A stretch of DNA of 64,000 nt from Dryocosmus kuriphilus (Eukaryota > Arthropoda > Insecta > Hymenoptera > Cynipidae). Shown here piece by piece: positions 34,260 to 47,143 of the stretch. The DNA lies in contig CM076190.1 in NCBI GenBank assembly GCA_038277395.1, positions 135,122,372 through 135,186,371 of the forward strand. The letters run 5' to 3'. The notes beneath the pieces were generated by a model. That model saw only the letters and a program-made list of their open reading frames with translations. It made no database searches and had not been told where the DNA came from. Within the stretch, counting starts at the first letter, position 1, and the number at the start of each line of letters is the position of its first letter. The position numbers were made by a program, and so were the translations under genes.

Positions 34260-35040
34260 TTGGCTAATTGTGTGGGTTCACACCGTGTATGGTGGTGGAA
34301 AGGATGAAGGTCCGTCTGAAGGAGAAAGAGGGAAGATTGTTGAGTTCCGCGTCCGTATGTATGATCCCTGGAATGCGCAGGTGTGCCCTCGGTAAGTCAC
34401 ATCAAGCGAATTTTTGAAATAGAGTGAGTGGGTTTCCCCGCCTCTCCACTCTGTGCCACCACGATACGGGCACCTGACAGGGCCGTGTGCGTAACCCTCG
34501 CTTGGTGAAGTCTCACTGATTTCCGAGACTATTATATCTTCGAAAGGAGGATCAGGACTTTTCCAAGGCGTTAGAATCACTTTCGTTATGAGGTCCAAAG
34601 TCTAGGCGAGAGGAAGTGGCAACCTCTGGGCAAGCACGGCGTTGTGGGAGGTGGGGTAGGGGAACGGGATAGCTGTTGTAGGGTCAATACCCGAGAAATC
34701 GGAACCTTCGGGCAAGAGTCGTACAGAGTTTCTACTAGAAGGGCGGAACAAAAAAGGCCCAGGGTGTACCGTATGTAAGGGAGGCGCTCGCTCTCCACAG
34801 ATCAAACAGACTTCAAGCTCGAACTTTGGCGGTACTCGGAATTATTTCGTGTTCGAAGTTTTTGTTTCACTCCGGAAAAAGTCAGTGCTGTTCAAATCGA
34901 CTCGTTTCTCCTTTGTACTTGTCCGCACCGTGATCGGAAACATTGGAGCAAATAAAATCAGTGCTGATCAAATTGACACGAATCTGTGTTGTACTTGTCC
35001 GCACTGTGATCGGGAACATTTTAGCAAATAAACTTAGTGC
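34260..35040. repeat. GC-rich retroelement-like end with 76-bp tandem duplication
   Basis: Composition matches the gypsy fragment that follows. 34881-34956 and 34957-35032 are tandem copies (GTACTTGTCCGCAC, GTGATCGG, AGCAAATAAA in each) with a partial third start. Each unit carries AATAAA. It could be LTR or untranslated sequence of the gypsy element, but no LTR partner was found. Confidence 0.4.
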
Positions 35041-35399
35041 TGCGTAACCCAACATAACTCTTTCCTGAAATGAAACTTAGCTGATGCTGGTCTACTAGCG
35101 GGTCCTCTACCATGTATCCCCAGTTCTGCGTAGCTCCTGCCTTCAGTGCTCCAGGACCTACCTGTCAACCTGGACCATCCGTACCCACAAGGCTTCTGTT
35201 TACCAAGAAAGCTACTGGACCCAGAGCATGCAGAGGTTTAGGGAAACTACTAGGGAGTGGTCGCTCGTTTATTATTCCACTACCCCGCCCCCTCTCCAGG
35301 TGGTCCTTCCTCGTGGTAGGGTACTAGAAGTTTCACTCGAAACTTCCCTACCGATTGTGCTTCTTCCGTCCCTATCCCTCAAAAGCGATCATCCTCTCA

Positions 35400-36990
35400 G
35401 CATTGTCTTGCCTCTGTGTTAAGACTGCCTCGAGGCGAAATCGCTCGATTCAGTCGGAAGCACGAATGGGACTTCGAAGTCGGGGTAATCAAAATCGGTG
35501 CCATCGCAATTTCTTCCTTAAGTTTATCGAATGCGCTTTCCTGTTTGGTTCGCTATTCCCATGGGACGTTTGTTCTGAACAGCTTGTCCAGTGTTTCCGC
35601 TTCGGCCGCGAAGTCGGGTGTAAAGCGACAGTACCCCGACGCTATACCCAAGAACCCCCTCAATTGCTTTATTGTTCTTGGGGCTGGGTAGGAGAACAGG
35701 GGCTCGACCATGTATAGATCGACTTGAAAATCCTTCTGATTCACGAGGAAACCCAGATAACGTACGGTCAGTCTCCCGAATTCGCTCTTCTTGGGGTTGA
35801 TAGTCCTGCACCATGCAAGTGGTCTATTACTCGTGCTACCCGTTCCTGATGACCCTTAAATGTCTCATTTACGATGGCTATGTAATCGATATATGCATGA
35901 ACATTAGGCTCCATGTCCGGTCATAAGAGGGAGCCTACCAGTCGCTGGAATGTCGCAGCGGCTCATGACATATAAAGGGCGTCTTTGTGAACTGAAAGAG
36001 CCCCATTCCAGGAACTATAAACGCTGTATACTCCCTTCTATCTTCGGCCATTGGGATTTGGTGGTACCCACCACTTTGAATCTAGCGTCGTTATGTACAT
36101 TGCAGCTCGGAGTTGTTCAAGAATCCTATCCATTTTCGGCAAAGGATACGCATTCTTTTTTGCGACCTTGTTGAGCCTGCGGTTGTCCACGCAAAATCTA
36201 TACGTCCCTTCGGCCTTCCGAGCCATTATTACGGGACTGGACCATCCACTTTTCGACGGCTCTACTATTTCTTCAGCCAATATTCCAGTTACCTCATCTT
36301 GCACATTTTTCAATACTTTTGGGACACACGTTAATACCTTTGTTTTATCGGTGGGTGTCCCCCGAAGTCTATGCTATGAGTGATGTGATCGTTTGTTGGG
36401 AGTACCTCAGAAGGGGGCTTAATAATTCTGACAACTAGCGTGTCCAGCTCTTGCCTCTCCTCAGCTGTTATTTATCTGAGGTCGCAACACTGGTCTAATG
36501 TTGTCGGACTTTCGTCCCTCCTCACCACTTCCAGCCTGGTACCCTCCTCGGTAAAATGGTGGACCATTTACGGATAGTGCGCCATGTACCAAGTTCGTTT
36601 GCTCCCGTTGTGTACAATTCCAAATGTGCGGATGAAGTCCATACCCAAGAATACCTGTTCACCCATACTCAGGATAATATGGATCTTCGTCATTCGCGAA
36701 ACCGCACCGTCCGCAGTCATAACTGCTTGGTTTGGTGCCGTATGTACGTTGGCCTTGTACTTCTCAGCTATGACTAAGCCAATATCTTTCATAACTGGTC
36801 TGGATGTACCGCCATCAATCAAAACAAGGACTTTAGGGGCACTACGTAGTCGGGCAGTTGTAAAGACTCGCAGGGTCAGTCCTTTATGCTCCCTCGGAGG
36901 CTCTTTTACTTCTAATCTTAGTGGTAACGAAGGACCTTCATCTGGTGGTACCGACGACGGCTCTTTAGACTTAAGCAGGGCCAATATCAA
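35400..36990 (-). pseudogene. Ty3/gypsy pol fragment: protease, RT, start of RNase H
   Basis: Protease at 36568-36990 has LIDGGTSRPV (DGG in place of the usual DTG/DSG) and FLGMDFI. Reverse transcriptase includes SKSGWSSPVIMARK, YRFCVDNRRLNK, PLPKMDRILEQL and, near 35870-35900, YIDYIAI where YxDD is expected, so the second catalytic Asp is Tyr. The linker PAPRTIKQLRGFLGIAS and the RNase H start (PDFEVPFVLPTESSDF) follow. Stops and frameshifts are frequent (one just before the YIDY motif, another near 35430). Homology ends near 35400, in the middle of RNase H. Confidence 0.8.
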
Positions 36991-37209
36991 TCGATTCTCC
37001 TGCCCGGGATTCTATTTGTGTCGCACGCTCGTTCTTGTATTAAGAACGATGGTGTCTTCGGTTTTCACCATATGGCTTACCGGGGTCATGTTTGCATGAG
37101 TCGGCGGCATGTCTATTGGGGCGAGATACGCTTCTTGAGCAATCCTCTCTGCTGTTGACCCCGTCGTCTCCAACCTACTCTGTTGCGGAATTTGTCCGTC
37201 GTCCTGGGG

Positions 37210-38430
37210 GATAACTACTTGCCTGGAGGGTAAGGGTTGAACCCTATGCTTTCTCCCTTCTTCTGTTTACCGAACAATGCCCAGGCAATCCGCATTCCTT
37301 GGTGGTCACTTCCTCTTTGCCGCACCGATGACAATAATTGTGCCTGCGGGTTTTCGTACAGCCGATTTGGAAGTGACCTTTTTGCCGGCAGTTTCAACAT
37401 TCTACCACCGAATCATCTCTCTATTTTCTTGAGGTGAACGACTCTGAGCTCCTTTTGCAGACTGTACTTCCCATCCCTCCGACGATTTGGCTGAGTTTTT
37501 TCGGTTCCGAGGGCTCCTACCGTTACTTCTACTGGACTCCTCGGATTTGGGCTTGCCCTTGGGCCCCTCCCCACCTGAGCATATAGCTTCCCCACGCTTC
37601 TCATTGCTAATGGCAGCGATGACAGTTTTGATCAGGTGGTGTAGCTCTGACGAGTTCTGTGCGGTTTCGGTATCAGCTAACGTCGGGGTGATAGCGCCCA
37701 CAGAACTGTTTCTTTTAGGCGGGGGCCCCTTCCTTTCATACGCATATTCTGGGATAAGGGACTTCTCTGGGGACGGCAAAGCTGTATCCTAACCTAATGT
37801 GGATACTGCGCGTACGTATTCCGCTGCCAGGATCACCAGGCCCTTGTAGTCTGTGAATTCGTAACGTCTGATGGCCCTTTTAAAGTCAGATCTAAGGATC
37901 GCATTAACCAGATTCATTTGGATTTCGAGATCCAATGGCCTTGTCGAGAGCTGGTGGAGAGCATACATGCAGCTCAGGTAGTCCGCTACCGGCTCTTCTT
38001 GGCCATGCCTACGCGAAAGGATCTGTTCTTCTAACTTTTCTTGGTCGAAAGCGTACCCAAAGCGGGCTTGGAAATGCCGGTTGCCTTGATCCCACGTGTT
38101 CCATCTTAATCTGTTCTGTCGAAATCAGTGCCACGCAGTATCCTTTGACAGGAAGAGCATAGCAAACAATAAATCCTCGTCCATGAGAAAAGAAACGTCT
38201 CTAACTTCTACCGTCCACAAGAAATTGTCCATTTCTGAGCCCTTCTGTCCGTCGAAACTAACCTTCCACCCTTTTACGATTCTTGTCACGCTTATAGGTT
38301 TTCTGAGGGGTCGCATGGGGCCTCGCCCCCATACCTGAGAATGCCCGTGACTCGCAGTAGCTTCCGGTTGAAATTCGTACCGGCCTCCTAGCCCAAGCGC
38401 GTTCGGCCGTGTATAGTCTTTATACTCCAT
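37210..38430 (-). pseudogene. Ty3/gypsy gag fragment
   Basis: The capsid-like segment at 38125-38430 (GWKVSFDGQKG, DNFLWTVEVRD) continues in the same region with the usual YLSCMYALHQLS. A Ser/Pro/Lys-rich linker (37402-37779) follows, then a zinc knuckle where one frame reads C-stop-NCRQKGHFQIGC, a CCHC box with its second residue turned into a stop. A second Cys pair is CHRCGKEEVTTKEC. It precedes the protease fragment in the normal gag-pol order. Several stops and shifts make it inactive. Confidence 0.65.
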
Positions 38431-39240
38431 CTATCCTCCCGACCGCGGGAGTACTTGTTCTGCGGGGCGCGACTCTGCCCTCTATTCTTTTGCCCTCTCT
38501 CCGCATACGACCGATTGTCACTGTCCGGTTGCTGGGACGTATGGGTTCCTATTGTCTTGGGCAGGACATATACTTGCGTTCTGATACCGGCTCGGTGGCT
38601 CCAGCCCTGCGTACCCTGTGGCATACTGAATATACTTGTTCTCCCTTGGCTCCGAGAAGTCTTGAAGTCTGGAGCTATTATAACTCTCCCATGCGCCCCT
38701 TTCCACCTCTTGCTGCCTCCCTGAGGTCGGATTCATGTGGGGGAAGAGACTCGACGCTGGGCAATGGTAAGTAGTCCGCTTCGTTCGTGACCCCTCAAGT
38801 TTCCATGCCCTTGACTCACGATGGTCATTCGGGGCGAATTCTCGCGTGTAGTGCTCTGGATAATTTTCCGGGTACCAATAGCCCTGCGGTTCAGTGGTCT
38901 GACCCCAGCCCTCTGTTTCGCGGCGCTGTATATTGACGCTCAGTGGGATGTCTCGATTTCGACTGTACTAATCGTTATGCGGACAAGTGTCTCTAATGAT
39001 CGCGGTAGTAAAAATTGGCTGCGATGTGGTCACTAGGGGAGCAAACGTTAGGGCACTCACTGTCGGTGGATAATATTCTGCCTGACCAGTTGGTCCACCT
39101 GTCCAGGGTGTCATTCTGCTACGGCTCAGCGGCACCGAGGCTTGCCACCCTCAGTCCCCGGTCGGCCGACCCTGAGCCCTACCAGAGCACTACGCGCTCC
39201 CAATTAACGTCGCGTGAGTGAGAGAATTTGTTCCGATAAT
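38431..39240 (-). other. Probable 5' part of gypsy gag, unreadable
   Basis: GC-rich sequence continuous with gag. Several overlapping short frames exist, but none can be matched with confidence. Confidence 0.3.
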
Positions 39241-40735
39241 AAAAAGCACTTGACCCCGAATATCGTTTTCAATAAAATACATCCTTTATTCAATGAATCA
39301 TCTTAGCCGAATTCGGTCCAAACATTTAATCAGCGTAGGCGTCGCGCGGACAATCTACGGTTTTTCAAGTAACTATAATTTTGAAGAAACCATACTCTCA
39401 CGTAACCCATAACCTCGAATAACCCATAAATTTGAAGGATTTCAAATTTCAGTTACCCACAGGCGAACCGCTACACTGTATCTTGACCCGGACAGAAGGG
39501 ACAGACCAGCTTGCCCATAGGACCCACTACCGACAATATTGCCGCCCGAGACATTCGCGTTGTCACCGCGTCATTCGACGGCCTTTACTCCATGCACACC
39601 CTTCGGTTCTTCTGAGACGCCCGCCTCACTATTCGAAAGTCGGGCTTTGAGGCCAACGCTCCTTAACCTCCGGGTGTCGCAAAGTTCTCGATTGGCACTC
39701 ACTACACTTTTCCACGCACACACGGTCGGCAGTGCCTTACAGCGTGGGCGTCGGTTCTCGGGGCTGAGAGCGCGTACATTGGAGCCACTGTACCAATCCT
39801 TCGGCCTCCACTCTGTCTATTTTGTGCTTATCCCTAAGCACTAAGCAGGGTCTCACTTTCCACTCCTCTCTAACGGGCTCGGTTTTACTCTAGATTCTTC
39901 TAGGTGCCACACCGCCGCCGAGCCAGGAATACGAGTGATGCGTCTCTCGTCTGCTTGAGTTTCTTTCGCTCAGTTTCCAGTCGGTCCGCTGCCATACCGA
40001 GTTACGGTTACTGATTGGCTCGTTGGAACTGGACCGGCTTCGTCGGCTGTAACCACCAATGCGTATTTCCATGTCGTCACCACCCGCCTATCCGGTTTGT
40101 CTCCATGGCTTCCAGTTTTCCCTTTGGTTGCGCGACCCACGGTCGCTTGTCCTTCTTGCAATGGCAGGGCTGATCCGGTCGGGCGTGGCGGTCGTCTTAG
40201 TATCGTTACTCGCCGCTGGTAATATCGCCACAGCGTCGAAGTAGCAAAGTAATATGGCTAGTTAACTTGATGACAGGACGTTGCTGTCTCCCTTGACCAG
40301 CGTGGACCTGCTGCACTGTGTCGTCGGCGTTCTGCCCTCACGTCTTGTTTCTATGGTGGTTGGCGGATTGCCTACTACCTGTATCGGCTGATCGTTGTTT
40401 ACCAACCGTCAGTCTGTTCTCGTTGGTGATGTCGGTGTCGGAGATTGTGCTTTCTATCGCCCTCTGTGTCGTTCCTCGTGCTCCTCTTCGGTGATCCAAC
40501 CCCGGCGCCGGCCCCGTGTTGTTAATTCTATTTTTACAATTTCGTGTGGGCCCTCGGGGGTCGCGGTTCTTATCGTGACGGTCGTTAACTAGTGACTTAT
40601 TCTAACCCTTATCCTAAGCTGGTGTCTTAGCTGGACGGTTAGTCTGTTTAATTTTCGTGGTGACCACTAACTTCTATGCTCGGAAGTCGGGCATGGCTTC
40701 GGCGAAACCCCGTAGGGTCAATTCATATTTATTTG
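39241..40735. other. GC-rich unassigned block, possibly gypsy leader or LTR
   Basis: Composition resembles the gypsy fragment and drops sharply to AT-rich after about 40735. No LTR partner, primer-binding site or frame could be supported. Confidence 0.25.
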
Positions 40736-41820
40736 TCGTCTATTATTTCGAAAACTTCGTTACAATGTATATCCAGAATTATAGTAATCCTTCTTGTGTT
40801 TAGCTTTCTATTAAAATCTTTTTACTGCACATTATTCATACATTTATAATAATAATTTAAAGGTCGAAAGTGAATGAGCTCCAATAATGTACGGAATCAC
40901 ATTTGTGCAATAACTTTAAGCGCGGTACGTGATATTTACGGACGGACGATACATCACTCACATCATTGTCACAATATTCATTCAATTTTAATCAATACTT
41001 TGATTTTATTAATGTTCATATTTTAGCAAGAGAAAATAACACATTTAAAGAAGAATTTCAGGAAATAAGATTTCGAAAAAAGAATATTTCGAAACTCGTT
41101 GAAAAAAATGAAAAAGATTTTCTGGAAGGCCCCACCTTTTTTATTCATAGAAATTTGTTTAAAAAGTTACTGCTTCTATAGGATAGGCGTCTGATCATTG
41201 TTTTGCGAAAGATAGAAAAGCTAGAAATAAATGACAAGAAGGAAGTTTGTATGCTTCTCTGAAAGTTCTAGGCTAACATATCATGTATAAAAAAAGTTCG
41301 AAGATTCAAAAAATTTCTGGATAACTTATTAATCTATTAAAAAAATTTTCCAGTTTTGATTTCTTCGAGATAAACTTTTTTTGAAAATTTCTACTCAAAT
41401 AATGTATACAAACGCAATTTATTGTCTTCTCATGCTTTTCCCATATTTTCAGTCCGATATTTTTTTTTTACAAAAGAATTTCTGAAATTCGAAGTATAAA
41501 TTGATAAACACTAAAATTGAGGTCGGTTATTCAGAGATTCACCTACGCTATCATTAAAACTTTCCCTGGTGGCACCGAAAAAGCTGCAGTAGACATCTTG
41601 TCGTCGGTTTCGTGCATATAAATAAATTAAATTTTTTTCTAAAGCAATGACATTTAACAACGTTAATCATGTCCGTGGCGTATTATATTTACAAAATTTG
41701 AAATACTACCTTATCATTGCTTCAATAAAGTTAAGAATTTTAAACAATCGCACACTTTTAAGCTTTGCTTAACTATAAAACCGGAATATAATTTTGAAGG
41801 AAATAATTTGAAGTAACACA
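40736..41820. other. AT-rich stretch, nothing recognised
   Basis: May include the eroded N-terminal part of the CACTA-like transposase that starts to be readable at about 41822. Confidence 0.3.
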
Positions 41821-41821
41821 A

Positions 41822-43828
41822 TTTTGAGACTGAGGGTGATGAGATAGTTGAACATAAGAATTTAACGCCTTGTAATTCTGATGCAGCTAATACCGCTAAC
41901 AATCTACAATGTACTATTGGCAGAAAAATTATAAATCAAGATTTTCGTGAGCATTGTGCTCAAGATGAAGTAGAAGTTCCGATTCAGAATTATAATATTG
42001 CTCAGCATACGTTTAACGAACTTGATAGCGAATTTCTTCTTAGTGGCGGCTCTAGTGATGATGATATGGTAAATATCAGTTGTGAAAGTGAGAAAGATAG
42101 TGATAGTGGTACTGACTTATGAAGCGACATACGAGATATTGTTTTAGAAGGAAAAGTAACACAAAAAGTGACTAACAGGTTACTTCGCGTATTGAGAAAG
42201 CAGGGGCAATTACAATTAACAAAAGATAGAAGAACTTTACTTAAAACTGCAAAGAACAAGTCACTTAAACTTCAAGAAAACAGTGGAGGGCAGTACTTTC
42301 ACTTTGGTCTTCAATCTTGTATAAAACGTTTAGTAACTACATAAGTATTTGAAAGAAATTCCTGATACATTAAAAATAACTGTGTTTATTGATGGAGCTC
42401 CATTAGCTAAGAGCTGCGGTAGTCAGTTTTGGCCCATAATGATTTCTATTGTTACTGATTTTTACACAGAGTCGCAAATCGTTGGTATATATCATGATTT
42501 TACTAAGGCAAATGTTGTTAATGTGATCCTAAAGCCTTGTGTAGATGATTATTCTAACTGTCATAGAATGGGTACAAATATTGATGGAAAATTTGTATAC
42601 GCATCAATTAATTCTATAATTTTTGATGCGCCAGCTCGAGCTTTTACAACAGGAACAAAATCTCATAAAGGATACTACGCTTATCCTAAATGCAGTCAAG
42701 AAGGTGTATCTATTGAGCATCGAATGACTTTTCCGGAAACTCGATCCGATCCGAGAACAGATTATTTTTTTCCACATAATTCGCAACCAGAACATCATAC
42801 TAATAATTCGTGTTTAGAAGAAATACTTTAAGACATTATAGCACAGGTATCTGTTGATTATATGAATTGCGCGTGCCCTGGTAGAGTTAGGCGATTAATT
42901 TGGTCATAGACTAAAGGTCCAGCGAATGGAAGATTGCCAGCATGTATAATTGAGGCACTTTCTAGCGATTTGATACATATGAAAGAATTTATAAAAATTG
43001 AGTTTGCTCCTAATCCACAGTCTTTGAGAGGCATTGAGAGGTGGAAGGCCACTGAATCCCATCAGCTTCTACTCTATACGAGTATGGTAGTCTTCAAGGA
43101 TGGACTTAAAAATAAGTATTAAACACACTTTCTTTCTATGATTGTGGCCATTCGAATTTTAGCTGATAATGAATTATATTTGAATTTCGAATTACGAAGA
43201 TATGCAAAAAACCTTATAGAGTGGTTCAATGAAAACCATGCCTCTTTGTACAGTGCTCATTTTTTGACTTACAATGTTCATGTGGCATTGTATTTACCAG
43301 GATGCGTTGAAGATTTTGGCCCCTTAGAAGATTTCAGCGCTTTTAAATTCGCAAATCAGCTGAAAATAGTTAATAGTTAAAAATCAGATTAAAGCTAAGA
43401 ACAGACTATTAGAGCAAGCAGTCAACGTAGCCTCACAAGAAAATCAGTTACCAACTAAAATTTCCTTTACTAAAAAATATCCTATTTTGCGTTACAAGAA
43501 TAATAATTGTAGGGACTAATTGGAAATCACAGAAATTGAGTCTATGCAGTTTTCCGGATATCTGGCCTCAATTAAAGGATTTAACAACTGCTGCTTACTA
43601 TGTGACGGCTCAGTATTTCTCGTATTAAAAATATATAAAGAAAAAGACAACACTTTTTTAAATGTTAAGTATTTTACCAAAAGTGAACCATTTTCTGCGA
43701 AGCCTTGTAGCTCCAAGATGCTTGGGATTTCAATAGTCTTCCAAGAATCACTTCCTTACGTGAAAAAAATTAAAATGAAAGAGATCAAATGTGCCTTCAA
43801 ATTAGGCAGAAGGATAATTCGTTTGTGA
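41822..43828 (+). pseudogene. CACTA/EnSpm-like transposase, decayed
   Basis: Recognisable blocks in order: an acidic N-terminal linker (SGGSSDDDMVN); KDRRTLLKTAKN and GGQYFHFGL; then FIDGAPLAKSCGSQFWPIM (42385-42440), the catalytic-core block of the animal transposase-domain family; YHDFTKANVVN; HKGYYAYPKC; and IERWKATESHQLLLY. The block HFLTYNVHVALYLPG...FGPLEDFSAF resembles the DUF4218-like part of CACTA transposases. The tail is at 43520-43828 (NNCCLLCDGSVF, KPCSSKMLGI). Breaks include stops near 42120, 42342, 42829, 43122 and 43378. Terminal repeats were not found. Confidence 0.65.
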
Positions 43829-43829
43829 T

Positions 43830-44240
43830 TATTCCTTTTCTACATAAAAATAATTAGTTTTAATATTCAAAAATTGGATTAATAATAAAAACTTAAGTCA
43901 TTTGATAATAAATGGTAAAGAAAGTATAGAATTACGATTTATGGGTATTCGTCGTTAATAAAATGATTATAACATATTTGTAAAGGGTGAGGAAGGGCAG
44001 AAATAATTTTATCTGTATGTTTAATCTTTCGACACACTACTTATTTATTCCGAACGCAAACAATGAAAATTTGGTAAAATACACGAAGCAAATAAAACTC
44101 AAATGTGAAAAAGGGAATGATAAATTATAAAATGATAAGGCATAAGATCCCCGGTGGCAATAGGGAAAAAGCCGTGACTTACACTATGCATGAACTTAAA
44201 CTCAAATCAATTAAAAATTTAGACGCTCGCGTATAATCAG
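43830..44240. other. AT-rich stretch, nothing recognised
   Basis: Short spacer between the CACTA-like remnant and the GC-rich gypsy piece. Confidence 0.3.
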
Positions 44241-44838
44241 CAATCAGTGACTTGCCGTTTCGATCGAAAGAAGGTAATTAAGCAGTGACCCAAGTTGCCC
44301 ACGCACCACACGCTCAGCTGCAAGCTTTCCGACATTCTTTTCGCTACGCCGCCGCAATCTTGCACCCCACCTTACCGGTCCAAAGGTCCGAAAAAAAGTC
44401 CAAAATTTTTCCAAGTCCGAAACTTCGAAAAAACGCGTGATTCGGTGTCGATTGTATTGGGGACATTGAGTGTGCAAGGTCATCATGAACCGATAGGTTG
44501 ACAATTTTGCGCTAGGAGCATATATCAACTCCACCCCTCCCCGAAATAGACGTTGCATACACCAGGGCCCCCATCGCGGGTCTCGGAATATGACGAAGAA
44601 AAGCGAATAGTCATAGAGGGAAAAGTAAAAGAAAAAATATAAATATAAATTCTAGATGAAATATGTTCATTTGAGTAGGTTCGCTGACCTTATTGCTGGC
44701 GAAGGTGTGCGCGGCTGTGAACCGTCGCGACTCTTGCCGTGGGCTTCTTCGGACGAGTCCCCTGACTCGGCCATTCGAAAATGTGTTTGCTGTAACACCG
44801 TCACGATGCTGGTCTTAACGTTGGCAAAGTCTCCTGAC
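44241..44838 (-). other. GC-rich tail downstream of gypsy pol
   Basis: Lies just 3' of the gypsy pol end on the minus strand and shares its composition, so it may be the 3' untranslated part or LTR of that copy. No frame matches a known protein. Confidence 0.3.
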
Positions 44839-44839
44839 T

Positions 44840-47045
44840 TTACCCTAAGGTCTTAAATGGCCGCATCGCCGAGGCGCGTAAGGACGTGCCTCTCGATAGA
44901 ACGGCGTTCATTCCTCGCCTTAGTTTATAGCACCTCCTCGGTCTATAATCGTCGTTCACTGACTCTTCGCCGGAATCAGTCAGGGTGGTTGGATCGTGGT
45001 GCGGTGCAGAGGGCGATAACCTGCTGTCGTTGCGAAGTCGATTGTCCGTAAGGGTACCCTCCAGAGAAGGGGGTGGATGTGTTTTTGGTAGCTCTTCTTG
45101 AGCTGCCGAGTATTGCAACTGCTCTTCATCACCATGTAGTTAGTTACCCATGCTGCTTACCTCCATGGAAGAATGTGGGTGTGCTGCTGGTAGCTCGTCC
45201 TGAGTTGCCGAGTAGTGTGACTGCTCGTCGTTACTTTTGGGTTGGTTACCCATGATGCTTCGCTGAGGAGTATGTGGGTGTGTTAGTGGTAGCTCATCCT
45301 GAGCTACCGAGCAGTGTGACTGTTCGTCATCACCGGTCGGTTGATTAACGAGGTTGCTTCTCTCCTGAGAAGAATGTGGTTGTGTTGGTAGTGGCACTTC
45401 CTGAGCTGGAGTGTGGTTCGCCGGTGCTCGCAGGAGTTGTCTTTCGTGCACTTTGGTTCGAACGCCGTTGATCTGTACCCAGTAGACGTCTCCCCCTATC
45501 CGGGAGTCGATGGTCCAGGATCCTGTCCTCTTTGGTGCAAATCCCTGGTTAAAATTTTTGTCCTTCTTCGATAAAGGGTGGGTGCTTACGAATACCTGGT
45601 CACCGGGCTGGTATTACCAGGTACTCTCGTGTTGTCCAGCATAACCTCATTGGTACTGTATTTGCTGGGCTCTTTCTTTTTCCCCCCTTTCCGGATGTTC
45701 CAGATACGGTGTTGGGAAGGCGTCATCGAACCTCCATTCCCCTGGTCGTCGTAATGTTCGACCGAGTAAAAGATAACCGGGTGTCTGGCCGGTAGCTACA
45801 CTTCGTCGACGTCGCATGCCAAAAACAATCTGTGGAAAAAATCGATACCATTTGCGGTGGTCTCCCTGGTCGATGCGTAGGCGAATTCCTTTTTTTCTTT
45901 CCTAATTGCTACGGTGGGTTTGGCGCGCGGATGATAGAACTATTTAGACCATAAATCGCAACCCATCTTTGGCAGGCATCGATCCATTACCGGCTGACGA
46001 ACAGGCGATCGTTGTCGCTGAGAATCTGCCTGGGATAACCTCAACGAGAAAAGATTTCTCTTTCCATCAGAGCCGTAAGAACGGGGGCCTTCGAGGACCC
46101 TAGGGGAAGTGCTTGGGTCCAGTGGGCAAAAAGGTCGGTGACTACGAGGATGAACTTCCTACCCGTGGCCGTAGTCGGATACGAACCCATCAGGTCCAAT
46201 GCTATCGCGTCCCACGGGTTCTTCGGTGTTCGTGGTTTCAGGTGGTCCTCCCTTGTTGAGCGCATCGCCTTTGTGCATATGCACAAGTGGCAACTTGTAA
46301 CGTACCTTCGTGCATCGCGGCGCACATCTGGTCAATAATATCGTGTTTGAATGTCCCAGGGGATCTCGTCCATTCCTGGGTGTCCCGCGAGATGTGACTC
46401 GTGGTGTTCCCATAGGACTTGCTCGACGAATTCGCGGGAAACGCGGAGTGACCTATCCTGGTCGTCAGGATGACGTTTCCAGAAACCGTGATGGTCCAGA
46501 CGATGTTCCTGCACATAGCGTTCTTTGCAAGCGTTTCTCCTCGGCTGATCTCGCAGATCGTTCCACCCATTGACTTCGCGGTTGACTGAAGGGTCAAATT
46601 GCTGTGCTTCGGAAACTTTGTCGAAGAGGCAGCGGCCCCTTAAGGCGTTAATGCTTGGCGGTGTGGCATTCTTGGCGTATTCATCTCATTCGAGGAGTGG
46701 GGGTAGCATTGTCTCCGGGTCGGGTTCTCCGGGGAAAGGTGCGTCCGAGGCTGGGTGGCGCGATAATGCGTCGGCGAGTTCATTGTCCTTTTTCCCGGGC
46801 AGTGTTCGACGTTGAATTTAAAACGGCTGAGGTAACTGGCCCACTGCGTCAACTTCTTTTTGGCGTCCATCTTCTGGCCCAGCCACGTTAAGGCTTTGCT
46901 GCCGGTTCTGAGGGTAAAGTGACTGCCTTCGGAGTATGGGTGGTATCTTCTGATAGCCCAGATGACGGCAAGGCACTTCTGTTCTTTGCAGTGGTATCGT
47001 GTCTCTGCACCTACTTATTTTGACTTTAGCTCTAGAAACTCTCAT
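44840..47045 (-). pseudogene. Ty3/gypsy pol fragment: rest of RNase H, integrase, C-terminal extension
   Basis: From 47045 downward: the RNase H second half (KCLAVIWAIRRYHPYSEG, KLTQWASYLSRFKFNVEH); the integrase zinc-binding and core region at about 46040-46600 (SCHLCICTK, ALDLMGSYP, LVVTDLF, ILSDND); then the integrase C-terminus (GDQVFVSTHPLSKKDKNF), the end of which reads KVHERQLLRAPANH. A low-complexity acidic/polar extension with tandem repeats runs to a stop at 44840. Frames change often and several stops occur. It starts almost exactly where the copy at 35400-38430 stops, but lies on its upstream side, so it is either a second copy or a misplaced piece. Confidence 0.78.
45088..45400 (-). 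repeat. Tandem repeat coding 33-34-residue units in gypsy C-terminus
   Basis: The DNA word GTAGCTC(N)TCCTGAG returns at 45088, 45190, 45289 and, more diverged, 45391 (steps 102, 99, 102, all multiples of three). The encoded units share DE(Q)SH.S..QDELP..HPH and MGNQ. In-frame expansion means the extension was probably translated when the array grew. Confidence 0.75.
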
Positions 47046-47143
47046 CGGATTTTTACGACCTCCTGGCGCCGAAATGAGAGTAAATGAATAAATACCGACA
47101 TCTTTTACAATATTATTGAATAGAATATATCATTGTATATAAA

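Noticed and set aside
36584..37099. 171-codon plus-strand frame
   Set aside because: Antisense to the gypsy protease region.
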